Below, one piece after another: positions 16,784 through 24,823 of a stretch of DNA of 64,000 nt; the stretch's first letter is position 1; each line of letters begins with the position of its first letter. The notes beneath the pieces are model-generated. The model saw only the letters and a program-made list of their open reading frames with translations, did not search any database and was not told where the DNA came from. The position numbers and the translations under genes are program-made. The DNA comes from Martinezella rhizogenes (lineage in GTDB: Bacteria; Pseudomonadota; Alphaproteobacteria; Rhizobiales; Rhizobiaceae): assembly GCF_027460065.1 (NCBI RefSeq), contig NZ_JAPYZZ010000012.1, positions 110,852 through 174,851 of the forward strand. Reading direction: 5' to 3'.

Positions 16784-18643
16784 ATGTCAAACAGATCTGC
16801 CGAGCGGGAATCCTCGCTCGAAGCGGCTAGCTATGCCGTCGCCCTCGAGAATGCTTTGAGGTTGTGTGGTGTCTATATGAGCGAGGGACAGATCGATCAT
16901 GCCGTCGGTCTCGTACTGCCACCCGAGGCCAACATGGAGGCCTATCGGGAGGCGGCGAAATTGGTTCTGCGAGAGACCAGCGTTTTGATCCGCTACGCAG
17001 TTACGACAATTGAGTTGGGCAGGCGAGGGGAGACATATTGCGAGGACGCTGGGAAAGTCCTCGCGCAAAAATCGGCTGTTGTGGTCCTGGTCGAGAAAGG
17101 AGCCAGGCTTGTGCCTGAGATCGCAATCACCTTGGACCGCATTGTTGACGTGGGATCCATCAAGCCGAACCACCTGATTTCGGCCGCGAAAAATGTATGG
17201 CAGATGGATATTGCAAGCGAAGCGGCCAGCCAGCTCTGCCAATATACTCCAAGCCTCTTGTTCGGCGCGTTGCGAAAAGGCCGGCCGATCGAAATCGTCT
17301 TGGAGAAGCTTGCTGATGCATCGAAGGCTCCCGCAACTGCGGCCTGGAAGCCTTTGGTTGAGGAGCTCGAAGGGTACGGCGAGGCGCGTGATTGGGCCGC
17401 GAATCTGGTTGTTGATCTCGCTGACTGGAAGGCCGACAAGATCGCATGGCGTGATGTGGATGCAGGGCTTCTTCTCAGCGGTCCTCCCGGCACCGGCAAG
17501 ACACTTTTCGCATCAGCGCTCGCGCGTTCCTGCGAGGCGACGTTTATCGGCACATCAAGCGCGCAATGGCAATCCAAGGGACATCTCGGCGACATGCTGG
17601 GCGCAATGCGGAAGAGTTTCCGCGACGCAGCCGCCGCAGCTCCGTCGGTGCTCCTCATTGATGAGTTCGACAGCATCGGCGACAGGCGGACATTCAGAGG
17701 AGACAATGCAAGTTACAGTCTTCAAGTGGTGAACGCCTTACTCGAACTGCTCGATGGATCCGCGGGCAGGGAAGGGGTAATCGTCATCGCTGCATCGAAT
17801 TTTCCGAACGATATCGATCCGGCATTGTGTCGACCTGGCCGCCTTGACCGCCACATCGCGATCGAGCTTCCCGATCAAGCGGCTCGCGAGCAGATGCTTG
17901 CGATGCATCTGGGCGCTGCCAGCGCTCCGGAGGACCTCACTAAAGCTGCTCTGGCAACAAGTGGGTATTCTGGCGCAGACATCGCGCAGGTCGCGAAGGA
18001 TGCTCGCCGCTTGGCCCGTCGCCAGGGCAGGGAAGTCCGAGTGTCGGATGTGCTTGCAGTCGTGCCAGCAATCGCACCTGTTGGCGACGACGAGCTTTGG
18101 TCAGCATCTGTACATGAGGCCGGTCACGCGATCGTCGGTACCGTTCTATCTGTGGCCGAGATCGAGATGATTGTCGTGGCGAGGGAGGCGAGCCACCGGG
18201 ACGCGAGTATCGGGCACGTGCAATGGCGACGGAGTTACACACCAAATCGAAGCCGGCTGTCCTATCTGGATGAGATTGCGATGCTGCTGGGCGGCATGGC
18301 TGCCGAAGAAGTCATCCTTGGTGATGTTTTTGATGGTTCGGGCGGCGTCGCTGGATCCGATCTTCAGCGAGCTTCGGATATTGCTACGATCATGCTCGCA
18401 AGTCTGGGGCTGGAATCACTGCAATACTGTGATGTCTCGAGTTCCAGGGAACTGGAAGAACTCCGGCGTGATGATCCTGTTCTGCGGCGGAGGGTTGAGC
18501 GGTTGCTGGAGGCCGAACTGTTGAGAGCGACGATAATCATCCAAGAGCGGAGGCAGGAGGCGAAAGAGATTGCACGGGCAATCGCTGATCGCGGCGTAGT
18601 TCGGGGATGTGAGGTGATGGATATCTTTTCCAAGCCAAAATGA
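16784..18643 (+). CDS. Soluble FtsH-like AAA+ ATPase with M41-type metallopeptidase domain
   Basis: 619 residues from the ATG at 16784 (GGGGGGCGAAG upstream). Walker A GPPGTGKT at 233-240, Walker B LLIDEFDS at 290-297, arginine-finger region RPGRLDR at 350-356, then a zinc-peptidase HEAGH at 444-448 and a later SDLQRASDIA segment that fits the third-ligand helix of M41 peptidases. Unlike housekeeping FtsH there is no N-terminal membrane segment; the first 200 residues are a different, helical domain. It would be an ATP-driven protease acting in the cytoplasm. The gene directly follows a TnsA-like protein gene; the pair could be a two-gene conflict system. Confidence 0.82.
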   Translation: MSNRSAERESSLEAASYAVALENALRLCGVYMSEGQIDHAVGLVLPPEANMEAYREAAKLVLRETSVLIRYAVTTIELGRRGETYCEDAGKVLAQKSAVVVLVEKGARLVPEIAITLDRIVDVGSIKPNHLISAAKNVWQMDIASEAASQLCQYTPSLLFGALRKGRPIEIVLEKLADASKAPATAAWKPLVEELEGYGEARDWAANLVVDLADWKADKIAWRDVDAGLLLSGPPGTGKTLFASALARSCEATFIGTSSAQWQSKGHLGDMLGAMRKSFRDAAAAAPSVLLIDEFDSIGDRRTFRGDNASYSLQVVNALLELLDGSAGREGVIVIAASNFPNDIDPALCRPGRLDRHIAIELPDQAAREQMLAMHLGAASAPEDLTKAALATSGYSGADIAQVAKDARRLARRQGREVRVSDVLAVVPAIAPVGDDELWSASVHEAGHAIVGTVLSVAEIEMIVVAREASHRDASIGHVQWRRSYTPNRSRLSYLDEIAMLLGGMAAEEVILGDVFDGSGGVAGSDLQRASDIATIMLASLGLESLQYCDVSSSRELEELRRDDPVLRRRVERLLEAELLRATIIIQERRQEAKEIARAIADRGVVRGCEVMDIFSKPK

Positions 18644-19004
18644 GCTGGGTAGTGACGGGGATTTTGTTCCCACGTTGTCCTTCATATTCATATCTGTGAT
18701 CGTCTATCGGCCCAGGGCGCGCCAGTCCGACGCCGCCAGAAAATGCCGTTCATTACCCGTCGGTCATCAACCCGCTTTTTCCCGCGAACCTTCGTCGGAT
18801 GAAGCGGTCAATCACAGACCACTCGAAGTCCGTCAAATCAAAGCGTGCCATCACTGCCTCCAAATCAACAGAGGCAGCGAATCATAATCCATTCAAAATG
18901 AAAACTATTTTATGGGTATGTGACCTAGTGTGCCGCGCGCGACGTACTGTGTCACGGAGTAGGTGCGCGCTTAGGAAAGCTGTCGCTTGAGATTAACGTC
19001 CGTC
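18644..19004. other. Intergenic region between convergent genes
   Basis: About 360 bp between the 3' ends of the FtsH-like gene and the leftward HNH gene. No convincing gene or clear intrinsic terminator is seen. An A+T-rich patch occurs at about 18885-18915. Confidence 0.35.
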
Positions 19005-19844
19005 TCAACGACTCCCGCTCATAGGTCGTGTGTCTCCCCACTGCAGTGGTGGAACAAAGATGCGACTGATGTGATCGCATTCGTTCACAGTCATTGTTCT
19101 CGGGGTCGTCAAGACGCATCCTTGTTCTTGCGGCCAGATTTTTATCATCGGGTATCGCTTGATCTCACTTACCCAAGGCGGAGGAGTTTGCCGATTAGAA
19201 CTGAAGCAGAGGCAAAAAAGCTTGCCCACGGTGAATGCAGTCGATTGGCTCGGAAAGGTGTTCGGCCTGATCGGACCGGCATAGCCGACAAACGTCGGCC
19301 CGTAAGTCAGTCCGAAATGATTGTACGCGCCAACCATTTGCTCGCTGCCATCGTGAAATCCGATCCATATATGGAAACCGTGGGGAGCGGTTCGCTCTTC
19401 TCTCAAGTATGTTCTTTGTGTCTGCGTGATCGCGGAAGTCGGCGGATCGGAGTACTCGGCAACGGCGACGAACAGCGCGATCCAAGCACTCAGCAGAGGC
19501 GTGTCGCGCTCATTGAGGCCGGACATGTCGCCGTTCAGAAGCGGGATGAGAATTGGTTTGATGTCGTCTTGAAGTCCGCTTCCCCAGACGTTGTTGCAGT
19601 CCTTGCACAGGACCTTCAACTTCCTTGAGTGTGGATCGCCCGGGCCATCAATCTTACCCTTCCTGGTCTCCGCACGTAGTGACTTCTCGTCTGGGCTTCC
19701 GAACGAAAGTGATGCGGTGTGCCGGACGTGCTGACGCGTTCGCGGGATATGGTTGCGAAGCCAGTCAGCCCAGATATGCTCCTTCGTCAGGCCGGGCTCC
19801 TCGCAGAGGATGCAAAAATTTCTGAACTGCTTCTTTTTATGCAT
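19005..19844 (-). CDS. HNH-type endonuclease-like protein
   Basis: 279 residues from the ATG at 19844. The N terminus carries FCILCEEPGLTKEHIW (CxxC then EH) and, about 70 residues later, VLCKDCNNVWG (CxxCN), the zinc-braced HNH arrangement seen in many restriction and conflict nucleases. The remaining 190 residues are not recognised. The open frame extends to 20027, but that extension covers the inverted-repeat, tRNA-like sequence at 19878-19967. No clear Shine-Dalgarno is seen before 19844, so the start is uncertain. Confidence 0.6.
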   Translation of the reverse strand: MHKKKQFRNFCILCEEPGLTKEHIWADWLRNHIPRTRQHVRHTASLSFGSPDEKSLRAETRKGKIDGPGDPHSRKLKVLCKDCNNVWGSGLQDDIKPILIPLLNGDMSGLNERDTPLLSAWIALFVAVAEYSDPPTSAITQTQRTYLREERTAPHGFHIWIGFHDGSEQMVGAYNHFGLTYGPTFVGYAGPIRPNTFPSQSTAFTVGKLFCLCFSSNRQTPPPWVSEIKRYPMIKIWPQEQGCVLTTPRTMTVNECDHISRIFVPPLQWGDTRPMSGSR

Positions 19845-19877
19845 GTACCGGGCGAAGCCTTGTGTTAGCGTTTCTAT

Positions 19878-19967
19878 GTCCGACACCTCAAACCGTAGCT
19901 CAGGGGCTAGAGCGTCAAGGCAACTTGGAGGTCGATGGTTGGAATCCTTCCGGAAGGGGTGTCGGAC
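19878..19967 (+). other. tRNA-like remnant or structured element with long closing stem
   Basis: A 10-12 bp stem (19878-19889 with 19956-19967) encloses a perfect tRNA D-arm motif (TAGCTCAGGGGCTAGAGC, 19896-19913) and a near-consensus T-loop box (GGTTGGAATCC, 19937-19947). The anticodon arm does not fold: its 5-bp stem would enclose a 4-nt loop. The 7-bp acceptor stem at canonical spacing mismatches. This is not a functional standard tRNA; it may be a decayed tRNA or a structured RNA/DNA site. Confidence 0.35.
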
Positions 19968-20142
19968 GTCATTAGCTTCTAATGGTTGCAGATTTATCAA
20001 AAACGAACGGGGACACTCGAGGTGCACCCCAAGGCCGCCGCTGGATCGTTGTGCAATTGTCTTCTTGTAGCCGCTAGTTGCAGAGATCGAAGAATCACCT
20101 CAGGTTGCGTAGTAGCAAATCGGTATCGGGGGATTTCGATCA

Positions 20143-20505
20143 ATGGGCAGCAGGACATCTGGCCGTCTTACGGACTACAGCGGCGTGAAGAATTCGAACG
20201 GCACCGGAGGTACCAGCGGGGTCGATCGCTGCGGGCAGTCCTTCGATTGTTCTCTGGAGGACGTCGCGCAGTGCGACTACTTCACAACGCATGCTACGGT
20301 ACCTCCTGTTGGCACCGAATTGACACTCGTGCTTGAGCGCAGGATCTTTGCGGTCGCTCCTGACGGCCTGAAGGTGGGCGCGCTTCCGACGGCGTACAAT
20401 TACATCGCGGCATGCATTAGGGCGGGCTATTCATATGTTGGCGCCGTCACCGCGTCGGGCTCAGCCCCGATGCCGTTCGTGTCAGCAGTGTTCACACCGA
20501 AATGA
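20143..20505 (+). CDS. Small protein heading the QueC operon
   Basis: 120 residues, ATG at 20143 after GGGGGA. It begins Met-Gly-Ser and has a flexible Gly/Ser/Thr/Asn-rich first 27 residues, then three cysteines (C30, C36, C44) and a compact C-terminal half (about 53-120) of alternating strands with VGALPTAYNYI, faintly like HIRAN-type small beta folds. Family not recognised with certainty. Its TGA overlaps the next ATG (ATGA, 20502-20505), so it is coupled to the kinase-deoxyribosyltransferase gene. Known QueC paralogues in defence loci act on protein N termini in at least one reported case, so an exposed N-terminal Gly here is suggestive (inference). Confidence 0.65.
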   Translation: MGSRTSGRLTDYSGVKNSNGTGGTSGVDRCGQSFDCSLEDVAQCDYFTTHATVPPVGTELTLVLERRIFAVAPDGLKVGALPTAYNYIAACIRAGYSYVGAVTASGSAPMPFVSAVFTPK

Positions 20506-21839
20506 GCGCGAGCAGCGATTCTCCGATCCTTGTCGTCGGTGAGATTATCGTTGATTTCACGGTCGCCAGACCGGGTGCCGAGTGCAAGCTCAGACTCGGC
20601 GGGATCGTGCATGCTGCGCGCGGATTGTGGGCGTGCGGCATACCCTATTCCATCGCCGCTGTTTGTCCAGGCTACATCGTTGATCAAGCTCAGCGGTTCC
20701 TCGCTGCCCATGGGTGCAATCAATTCGTCTGGCTAGGCGAAGTGAAGGGCAGTCCAAACGTCATCGTAATCGGTGATGCGACCGAGGTCTCCGACCAGGG
20801 ATATGAAGATCTCCTTCGCGAGGAAAAGTCTGTCGAGTTCCTCGGGGTGGGAGACGCGCTAAAGTCATTCTCGGAAGTCTTAATTTTTCCGGGGAAGTTC
20901 GTCCTTTCCGAGATCAAGAGGTTCCTTTCCGCAACCGCGCGTGTAAGCTTCGACGTCGCCTACGACACCGACGATTTCTCGTCGATCGAATGCTTTGCAA
21001 GTCAGGTGGGAGCGGTTGCCATCTCGACGTCGTCGCCACTTTTCGAGCGCGTTGGTTCGATCGATATCGAACCTATGATCAAGGCCGCCACCGCGCTTGG
21101 CGCAGAGGCCTTTCTATTAAAGGAAAACCGCGGCGGCAGCCGCCTCTTTGACCTGCGCACGCATGAAGTTGAGAGTGTGCCCGCGATCCTCTCTGCCACC
21201 GCGAACTCCGTCGGTGTCGGGGATGTCTACTCGGCAGTGATGGTCGGGTTTCAGGAGCGGGGCTGGAACGAAGCGGCTTGGCGGGGCGCGAGGGCGGCGA
21301 CCTCGTATGCGGTCACAACGTATCCTGACGATTTCCGAGAGGACGTGCGGCGTGAACTGGCCCTATCGCTCGTGGAGATGCAGGATCTAGGCGGAACCAT
21401 GCTTCCATGGCATGCCCGACCCAGCTTCCATATCTATCTTGCGGCGCCGGATTTCTCCTATGTGGACAAGCAGGAGGTGGACCGTGCCGTCGAAGCCCTG
21501 CAGTACCATAACTTCACCGTTCGTCGTCCGATCGAGGAGAACGGCGAGCTTCCGCGTGGAAGTTCGCCATCCGTGTTGCGGGCAATGTTCGCGAAGGATA
21601 TCGCGCTGCTTGAAGAGTGTAGGGTGATCTTCGCTGTTCCTTTGGAACGTGACCCCGGAACCTTGGTCGAGATGGGGTTAGCCATGGCAAAGGGGAAGCC
21701 TGTGATCACATTCGATCCCAGACGGGAGAACAACAACACGATGGTAGCCGGTGGCAGCGCGGCCTACTCTGATGATCTGGATATTTGCATCAATGGGTTG
21801 TTCATCGAAATTTCGAAACTTTGGATGGCTTCACAATGA
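20502..21839 (+). CDS. PfkB-family kinase fused to nucleoside 2-deoxyribosyltransferase
   Basis: 445 residues. Residues 8-285 form a PfkB/ribokinase domain: GGIVHAARGL near 33-42 and the signature NSVGVGDVYSA, whose G-x-G-D (238-241) holds the catalytic Asp. Residues 308-445 form a nucleoside 2-deoxyribosyltransferase domain: IYLAAPDF strand, then DPGTLVEMGLA with the probable nucleophile E390, then the KPVITF strand. Such domains phosphorylate a nucleoside or sugar and exchange or remove bases on (deoxy)ribose. The fusion implies handling of a modified nucleoside or nucleotide. Overlaps its neighbours on both sides by 4 nt (ATGA). Confidence 0.85.
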   Translation: MSASSDSPILVVGEIIVDFTVARPGAECKLRLGGIVHAARGLWACGIPYSIAAVCPGYIVDQAQRFLAAHGCNQFVWLGEVKGSPNVIVIGDATEVSDQGYEDLLREEKSVEFLGVGDALKSFSEVLIFPGKFVLSEIKRFLSATARVSFDVAYDTDDFSSIECFASQVGAVAISTSSPLFERVGSIDIEPMIKAATALGAEAFLLKENRGGSRLFDLRTHEVESVPAILSATANSVGVGDVYSAVMVGFQERGWNEAAWRGARAATSYAVTTYPDDFREDVRRELALSLVEMQDLGGTMLPWHARPSFHIYLAAPDFSYVDKQEVDRAVEALQYHNFTVRRPIEENGELPRGSSPSVLRAMFAKDIALLEECRVIFAVPLERDPGTLVEMGLAMAKGKPVITFDPRRENNNTMVAGGSAAYSDDLDICINGLFIEISKLWMASQ

Positions 21840-22468
21840 AGAAAGTCATTTTGCTGGCGTCGGGCGGGTTGGATTCAACGACCGTCGCATACTCGCTGTG
21901 GAGCGAGAACATCGACGTGCATCCGGTCTTTTTCGACTACGGGCAGCATTGCGTGGAAATGGAGTGGAGTCGTGTCAACGAGGTCCTTCCGGCTGCCTCC
22001 CGCCGTCCGGAACGCTTTGACATTTCGGACATCTTCAGGGGATCACCCTCACGTCTCATAAAGGAGGCTGATCTCTGGGAGGAGGAGGTGAGCGACGTAG
22101 ACCTGTATGTCCCCTACCGGACGATGCTGTTCTTCGCCGCGGCCGCGGCCAGGGCGCAGACGATCGGCATTCTTGAGGTCTACACCGGCTTCATCAACAG
22201 CAATCACGCCAAGGAAATCGACTGCACCTCGGAGTTCATGAACGGCCTGGACAACCTGATCGATAACATCGGTCCTGTCCGCTTCATGTCGCCCTTCCGT
22301 TTTTCAACGAAGACTGAAGTTGTGCGCGAGGCGGTTCGACTGGGTGTTCCGATCGGAAGGACCTATTCCTGCCAGGCGGCCAGCACGTTTCCTTGTGGCG
22401 CTTGTCCCAATTGTGTTGATCGCCTCGATGCGCTAGAGGACGCCGGTCTCAATGCAAGGGTTGGATAG
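21836..22468 (+). CDS. QueC homologue (7-cyano-7-deazaguanine synthase family)
   Basis: 210 residues from the ATG at 21836, which overlaps the previous stop. PP-loop SGGLDST at 9-15 for ATP-dependent adenylation, and a C-terminal zinc site C179-x7-C187-x2-C190-x2-C193. True QueC turns 7-carboxy-7-deazaguanine into preQ0 in the cytoplasm. Here there are no queD, queE or queF neighbours, and the partners are a small protein, a PfkB-deoxyribosyltransferase fusion and a DNA-glycosylase-fold protein. That places it with the QueC paralogues of conflict systems (Cap9 in type IV CBASS, QatC in Qat) rather than tRNA queuosine synthesis. The divergence from housekeeping QueC is visible in the altered segment after the PP-loop. 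Confidence 0.85.
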   Translation: MKKVILLASGGLDSTTVAYSLWSENIDVHPVFFDYGQHCVEMEWSRVNEVLPAASRRPERFDISDIFRGSPSRLIKEADLWEEEVSDVDLYVPYRTMLFFAAAAARAQTIGILEVYTGFINSNHAKEIDCTSEFMNGLDNLIDNIGPVRFMSPFRFSTKTEVVREAVRLGVPIGRTYSCQAASTFPCGACPNCVDRLDALEDAGLNARVG

Positions 22469-23120
22469 GATGCAGTCAACGACGGTGCAAATGCTGCTTG
22501 CGGCACGTCTTGTCGCCGACTACGCTAGAGAACTGGGCGCTGACACCGAGAGACAGGAGACGCGACCAGTCTACGACCACATGGGCGCTCTCCTGGCGGA
22601 CTCTGTCCTGCAAGCTGGCTTGAACTACAACTCTGTCGTCCGACCGAGAGTGGAAGCAATCCTCGCGCAGTTCCCGCAGTGTGACAGGACAAGCGCGCTT
22701 CTCCCGGTGGTGGGCGACGGGAAGACCGCGGCATTTCTCAACTGGACACATCTGGAAAAGATTGGGCGCTTCGAGTCGCTGGTCAGGTTCTTGGACGGCA
22801 ATTCCATCGAGACGGTGTCGGATCTCGGAGGGGAGCTGCAGCAGCCAAGGTTCGTCGAGCTCCTTCGGAGTGTGAGGGGAATCGGCCCCAAGACAGTCGA
22901 CTACATGGGTTGCCTTGTCGGGTTGGATTCCGTTGCCGTCGACAGGCACGTCAGAACTTTTGCTAGGAGGGTGGGCGTCCTCAACGACGACTACGATTTC
23001 CTCAGGTCAGTATTCTGCTGCGCTGCCGACCTCCTGTCGCTTTCGCGCCGCCAATTCGATGCCTGGGTATGGCAAAGAGAATCGTCACTCTCGAGTAATC
23101 AAATCGAGTTCTCTTTCTAG
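22452..23120 (+). CDS. HhH-GPD DNA glycosylase-fold protein
   Basis: 222 residues from 22452, or 216 from the ATG at 22470; the latter has AAGGG upstream and starts just after the queC-like stop. The helix-hairpin-helix LRSVRGIGPKTVDYM is followed by DSVAVDRHVRTFARRVGV. The Lys in GPKT and the Asp in VDRH correspond to the catalytic pair of bifunctional Nth/Ogg-type glycosylase-lyases. No iron-sulfur Cys cluster follows, so it is closer to Ogg-type than Nth/MutY. Ogg-like proteins are also accessory genes of type IV CBASS, again next to QueC. It may remove or recognise a modified base in DNA. Confidence 0.82.
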   Translation: MQGLDRMQSTTVQMLLAARLVADYARELGADTERQETRPVYDHMGALLADSVLQAGLNYNSVVRPRVEAILAQFPQCDRTSALLPVVGDGKTAAFLNWTHLEKIGRFESLVRFLDGNSIETVSDLGGELQQPRFVELLRSVRGIGPKTVDYMGCLVGLDSVAVDRHVRTFARRVGVLNDDYDFLRSVFCCAADLLSLSRRQFDAWVWQRESSLSSNQIEFSF

Positions 23121-23411
23121 GTTCGCAATCGTAATAGGGGTTTCGCACGCCCGCGTGGCACGTTCGCGAAGGGCCCGAGTAAAAAATTGCTTCCAGCGAT
23201 GGCGATATACTGTTGGCGCACAGGCCTTTGCAACGCGTCCCGATTCTAGGGTTGGACTCTATAGTCTGGCGCGCGTCCCTCACCATGGGGATGCCGTCCA
23301 CATTGCTGTATGAGTTGTCTGCTTCACAGAATTGAAAGGACTCGATCCTACCTATGGGGAAGTTTTCCGGTGAGTAAGCATGCGCAACGCCAAGATTCAG
23401 CGAAAATTCTT
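23121..23411. other. Intergenic region between convergent genes
   Basis: About 290 bp between the glycosylase gene and the leftward flagellin-like gene. I see no gene and no strong intrinsic terminator. Confidence 0.35.
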
Positions 23412-24206
23412 CTAAAAGGTTTCGAAACGGAAACACTCGTATACCGTAGATGCGGTGGCGCCGCCTCCAAGTGAAGTTGTGTTGGACGGATGGTCTGCAT
23501 CGAGGATCACGTCGAAGGTGATGGCGGTCGAATCGTCGGTGAAGACGAGCGGGCCGTCGAAGGTGAAGCTCTGGATGGCCGTACCGCCGTAGGTGAAGGT
23601 GTCTGTGTTGCGCAGGTCACCAATCGTTCCGGGGCTGCGGTCATCCTTCTGGAGAATGCCGCCGCCCGTAGTGTTGAATAGGGACAGATCGGCAAGGTCA
23701 ACATCCGTGGTGGTAATTCTCACCGACGGCCCTTGGCGGACGAATCCTCTCGCGAAGGTGGTGCTGCTGTCTGACCGATCGTAGATGTTGGCAATGTCGG
23801 TGTTGAGCCAGTTCTGGCCGCTGAAGCTCGCAGATGTGGCGATCGACGTCGCCTGCTGCTTGAGTTGTTCGAGGACACCCTGGATTTTCGTCCTGTCGAT
23901 CCCGGATTCCATGGCGGTGACGATCCTGGACTTGAACGCATCGACGACCCCGATTGTGGCATCCATGCCGGCATAGGCGGTTTTAATCTTCGCAGCTCCT
24001 AACGCCATTGTGTCCTGCGCGGCCGACATTGCTCCAGCGTCGGACTTCATGGTCGTTGATATGGACCAGTACGCCGCATTGTCGACGGCATTGCTGATCC
24101 TGTAGCTGGACGAAACCATGGCCTGGTTCCGGTTCAACTGGCCGTCAATCGTTCGCAACGTGGCCAGCGCCATCGCGGCCGATGTGTTCGTCAGGATACA
24201 GGTCAT
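23412..24206 (-). CDS. C-terminally truncated flagellin-like protein
   Basis: 264 residues from the ATG at 24206. The N terminus MTCILTNTSAAMALATL and the following helices match the rhizobial flagellin D0/D1 N-terminal domain (NAAYWSIST, GAAKIKTAYAGMD, ASFSGQNWL motifs). A full flagellin needs a matching C-terminal helix ending in a VLSLF(R)-like motif; here the protein stops after a variable central region (DADHPSNTTS and a short tail) with no such helix. It could not polymerise normally. It may be a decayed flagellin, a decoy, or a modulator of filaments used by flagella-binding phages. Its presence as transposon cargo is unusual. The ATG at 24212 is an alternative. Confidence 0.75.
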   Translation of the reverse strand: MTCILTNTSAAMALATLRTIDGQLNRNQAMVSSSYRISNAVDNAAYWSISTTMKSDAGAMSAAQDTMALGAAKIKTAYAGMDATIGVVDAFKSRIVTAMESGIDRTKIQGVLEQLKQQATSIATSASFSGQNWLNTDIANIYDRSDSSTTFARGFVRQGPSVRITTTDVDLADLSLFNTTGGGILQKDDRSPGTIGDLRNTDTFTYGGTAIQSFTFDGPLVFTDDSTAITFDVILDADHPSNTTSLGGGATASTVYECFRFETF

Positions 24207-24422
24207 GGTCATGCCGCTGAAAATGGATCGGTTTAAATCGGCGTCGTCATGAACCCGTACGCGGCGACCGCGCCGCCTAACCATGTCCGGATTGCGTTAA
24301 CGAAGGTGGCAAAACTGCAGGGGGAAACTACCCTGATTGCGATCAGTGATCATGAATCTGGTAACTGCGCCAGCGATCACTTGTAAGAGCCTTAGTGATG
24401 GTATTGTCTGAAACTCGACGTA

Positions 24423-24800
24423 TCAAACCCTGTAAGCAGACCGCATTTCAGGGCCTTGATGAGGCTCCTCGTCGAACCGCATGGGCAGCCTGAACCATCC
24501 CCCCAGGCCGGGAGAGACCGGCATCGGCGAGACTCCAAGGTGCCGCTGATAATGCTTCGTCATGGCCTTCAGGCGGCGTTCGAAGTCCACCTGTCCCAGT
24601 GCATTCGGATCCTGGAACCTGTTCTCCCATTCTAGCGGAAACGCCTTCAGGATCAAAATCGCGGCGCGCCGGGAGAACTCGCGCTTGATGGCGGCTCGGA
24701 TGGTGTCCCATAGGAGAGGGATGGGTGCGGGATAACCAGTCGGTGAAAGACAACGATCGATCCGTAATCGAGCGGATTTTCGCACTAATCGAACCAGCAC
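24423..24800 (-). CDS. Hypothetical protein, start uncertain
   Basis: Up to 125 residues. The segment from about LLWDTIRAAIKREF to the stop is clearly protein-like, with amphipathic helices then a Pro/Gly loop (PVSPGLGGWF). The first 25 residues are Arg-rich and doubtful, while the neighbouring frame upstream reads better, so a start in another frame or an indel near 24720 is possible. Located just downstream of the broken gene at 24824-25357 on the same strand, so the two may be one decaying operon. No family recognised. Confidence 0.4.
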   Translation of the reverse strand: MLVRLVRKSARLRIDRCLSPTGYPAPIPLLWDTIRAAIKREFSRRAAILILKAFPLEWENRFQDPNALGQVDFERRLKAMTKHYQRHLGVSPMPVSPGLGGWFRLPMRFDEEPHQGPEMRSAYRV

Positions 24801-24823
24801 TGACCGACAGCCGCCGCCATTTC

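Noticed and set aside
19878..19967. Functional tRNA gene
   Set aside because: Canonical 7-bp acceptor pairing fails and the anticodon arm cannot form a 7-nt loop, although the D-arm and T-loop boxes are striking.
20143..23120. Type IV CBASS locus
   Set aside because: QueC and Ogg-type genes are present, but there is no CD-NTase, no TGT homologue and no recognisable effector nearby.
20143..23120. Dpd DNA 7-deazapurine modification cluster
   Set aside because: No DpdA (TGT-like) or the Dpd helicase and restriction genes; only a QueC paralogue is shared.
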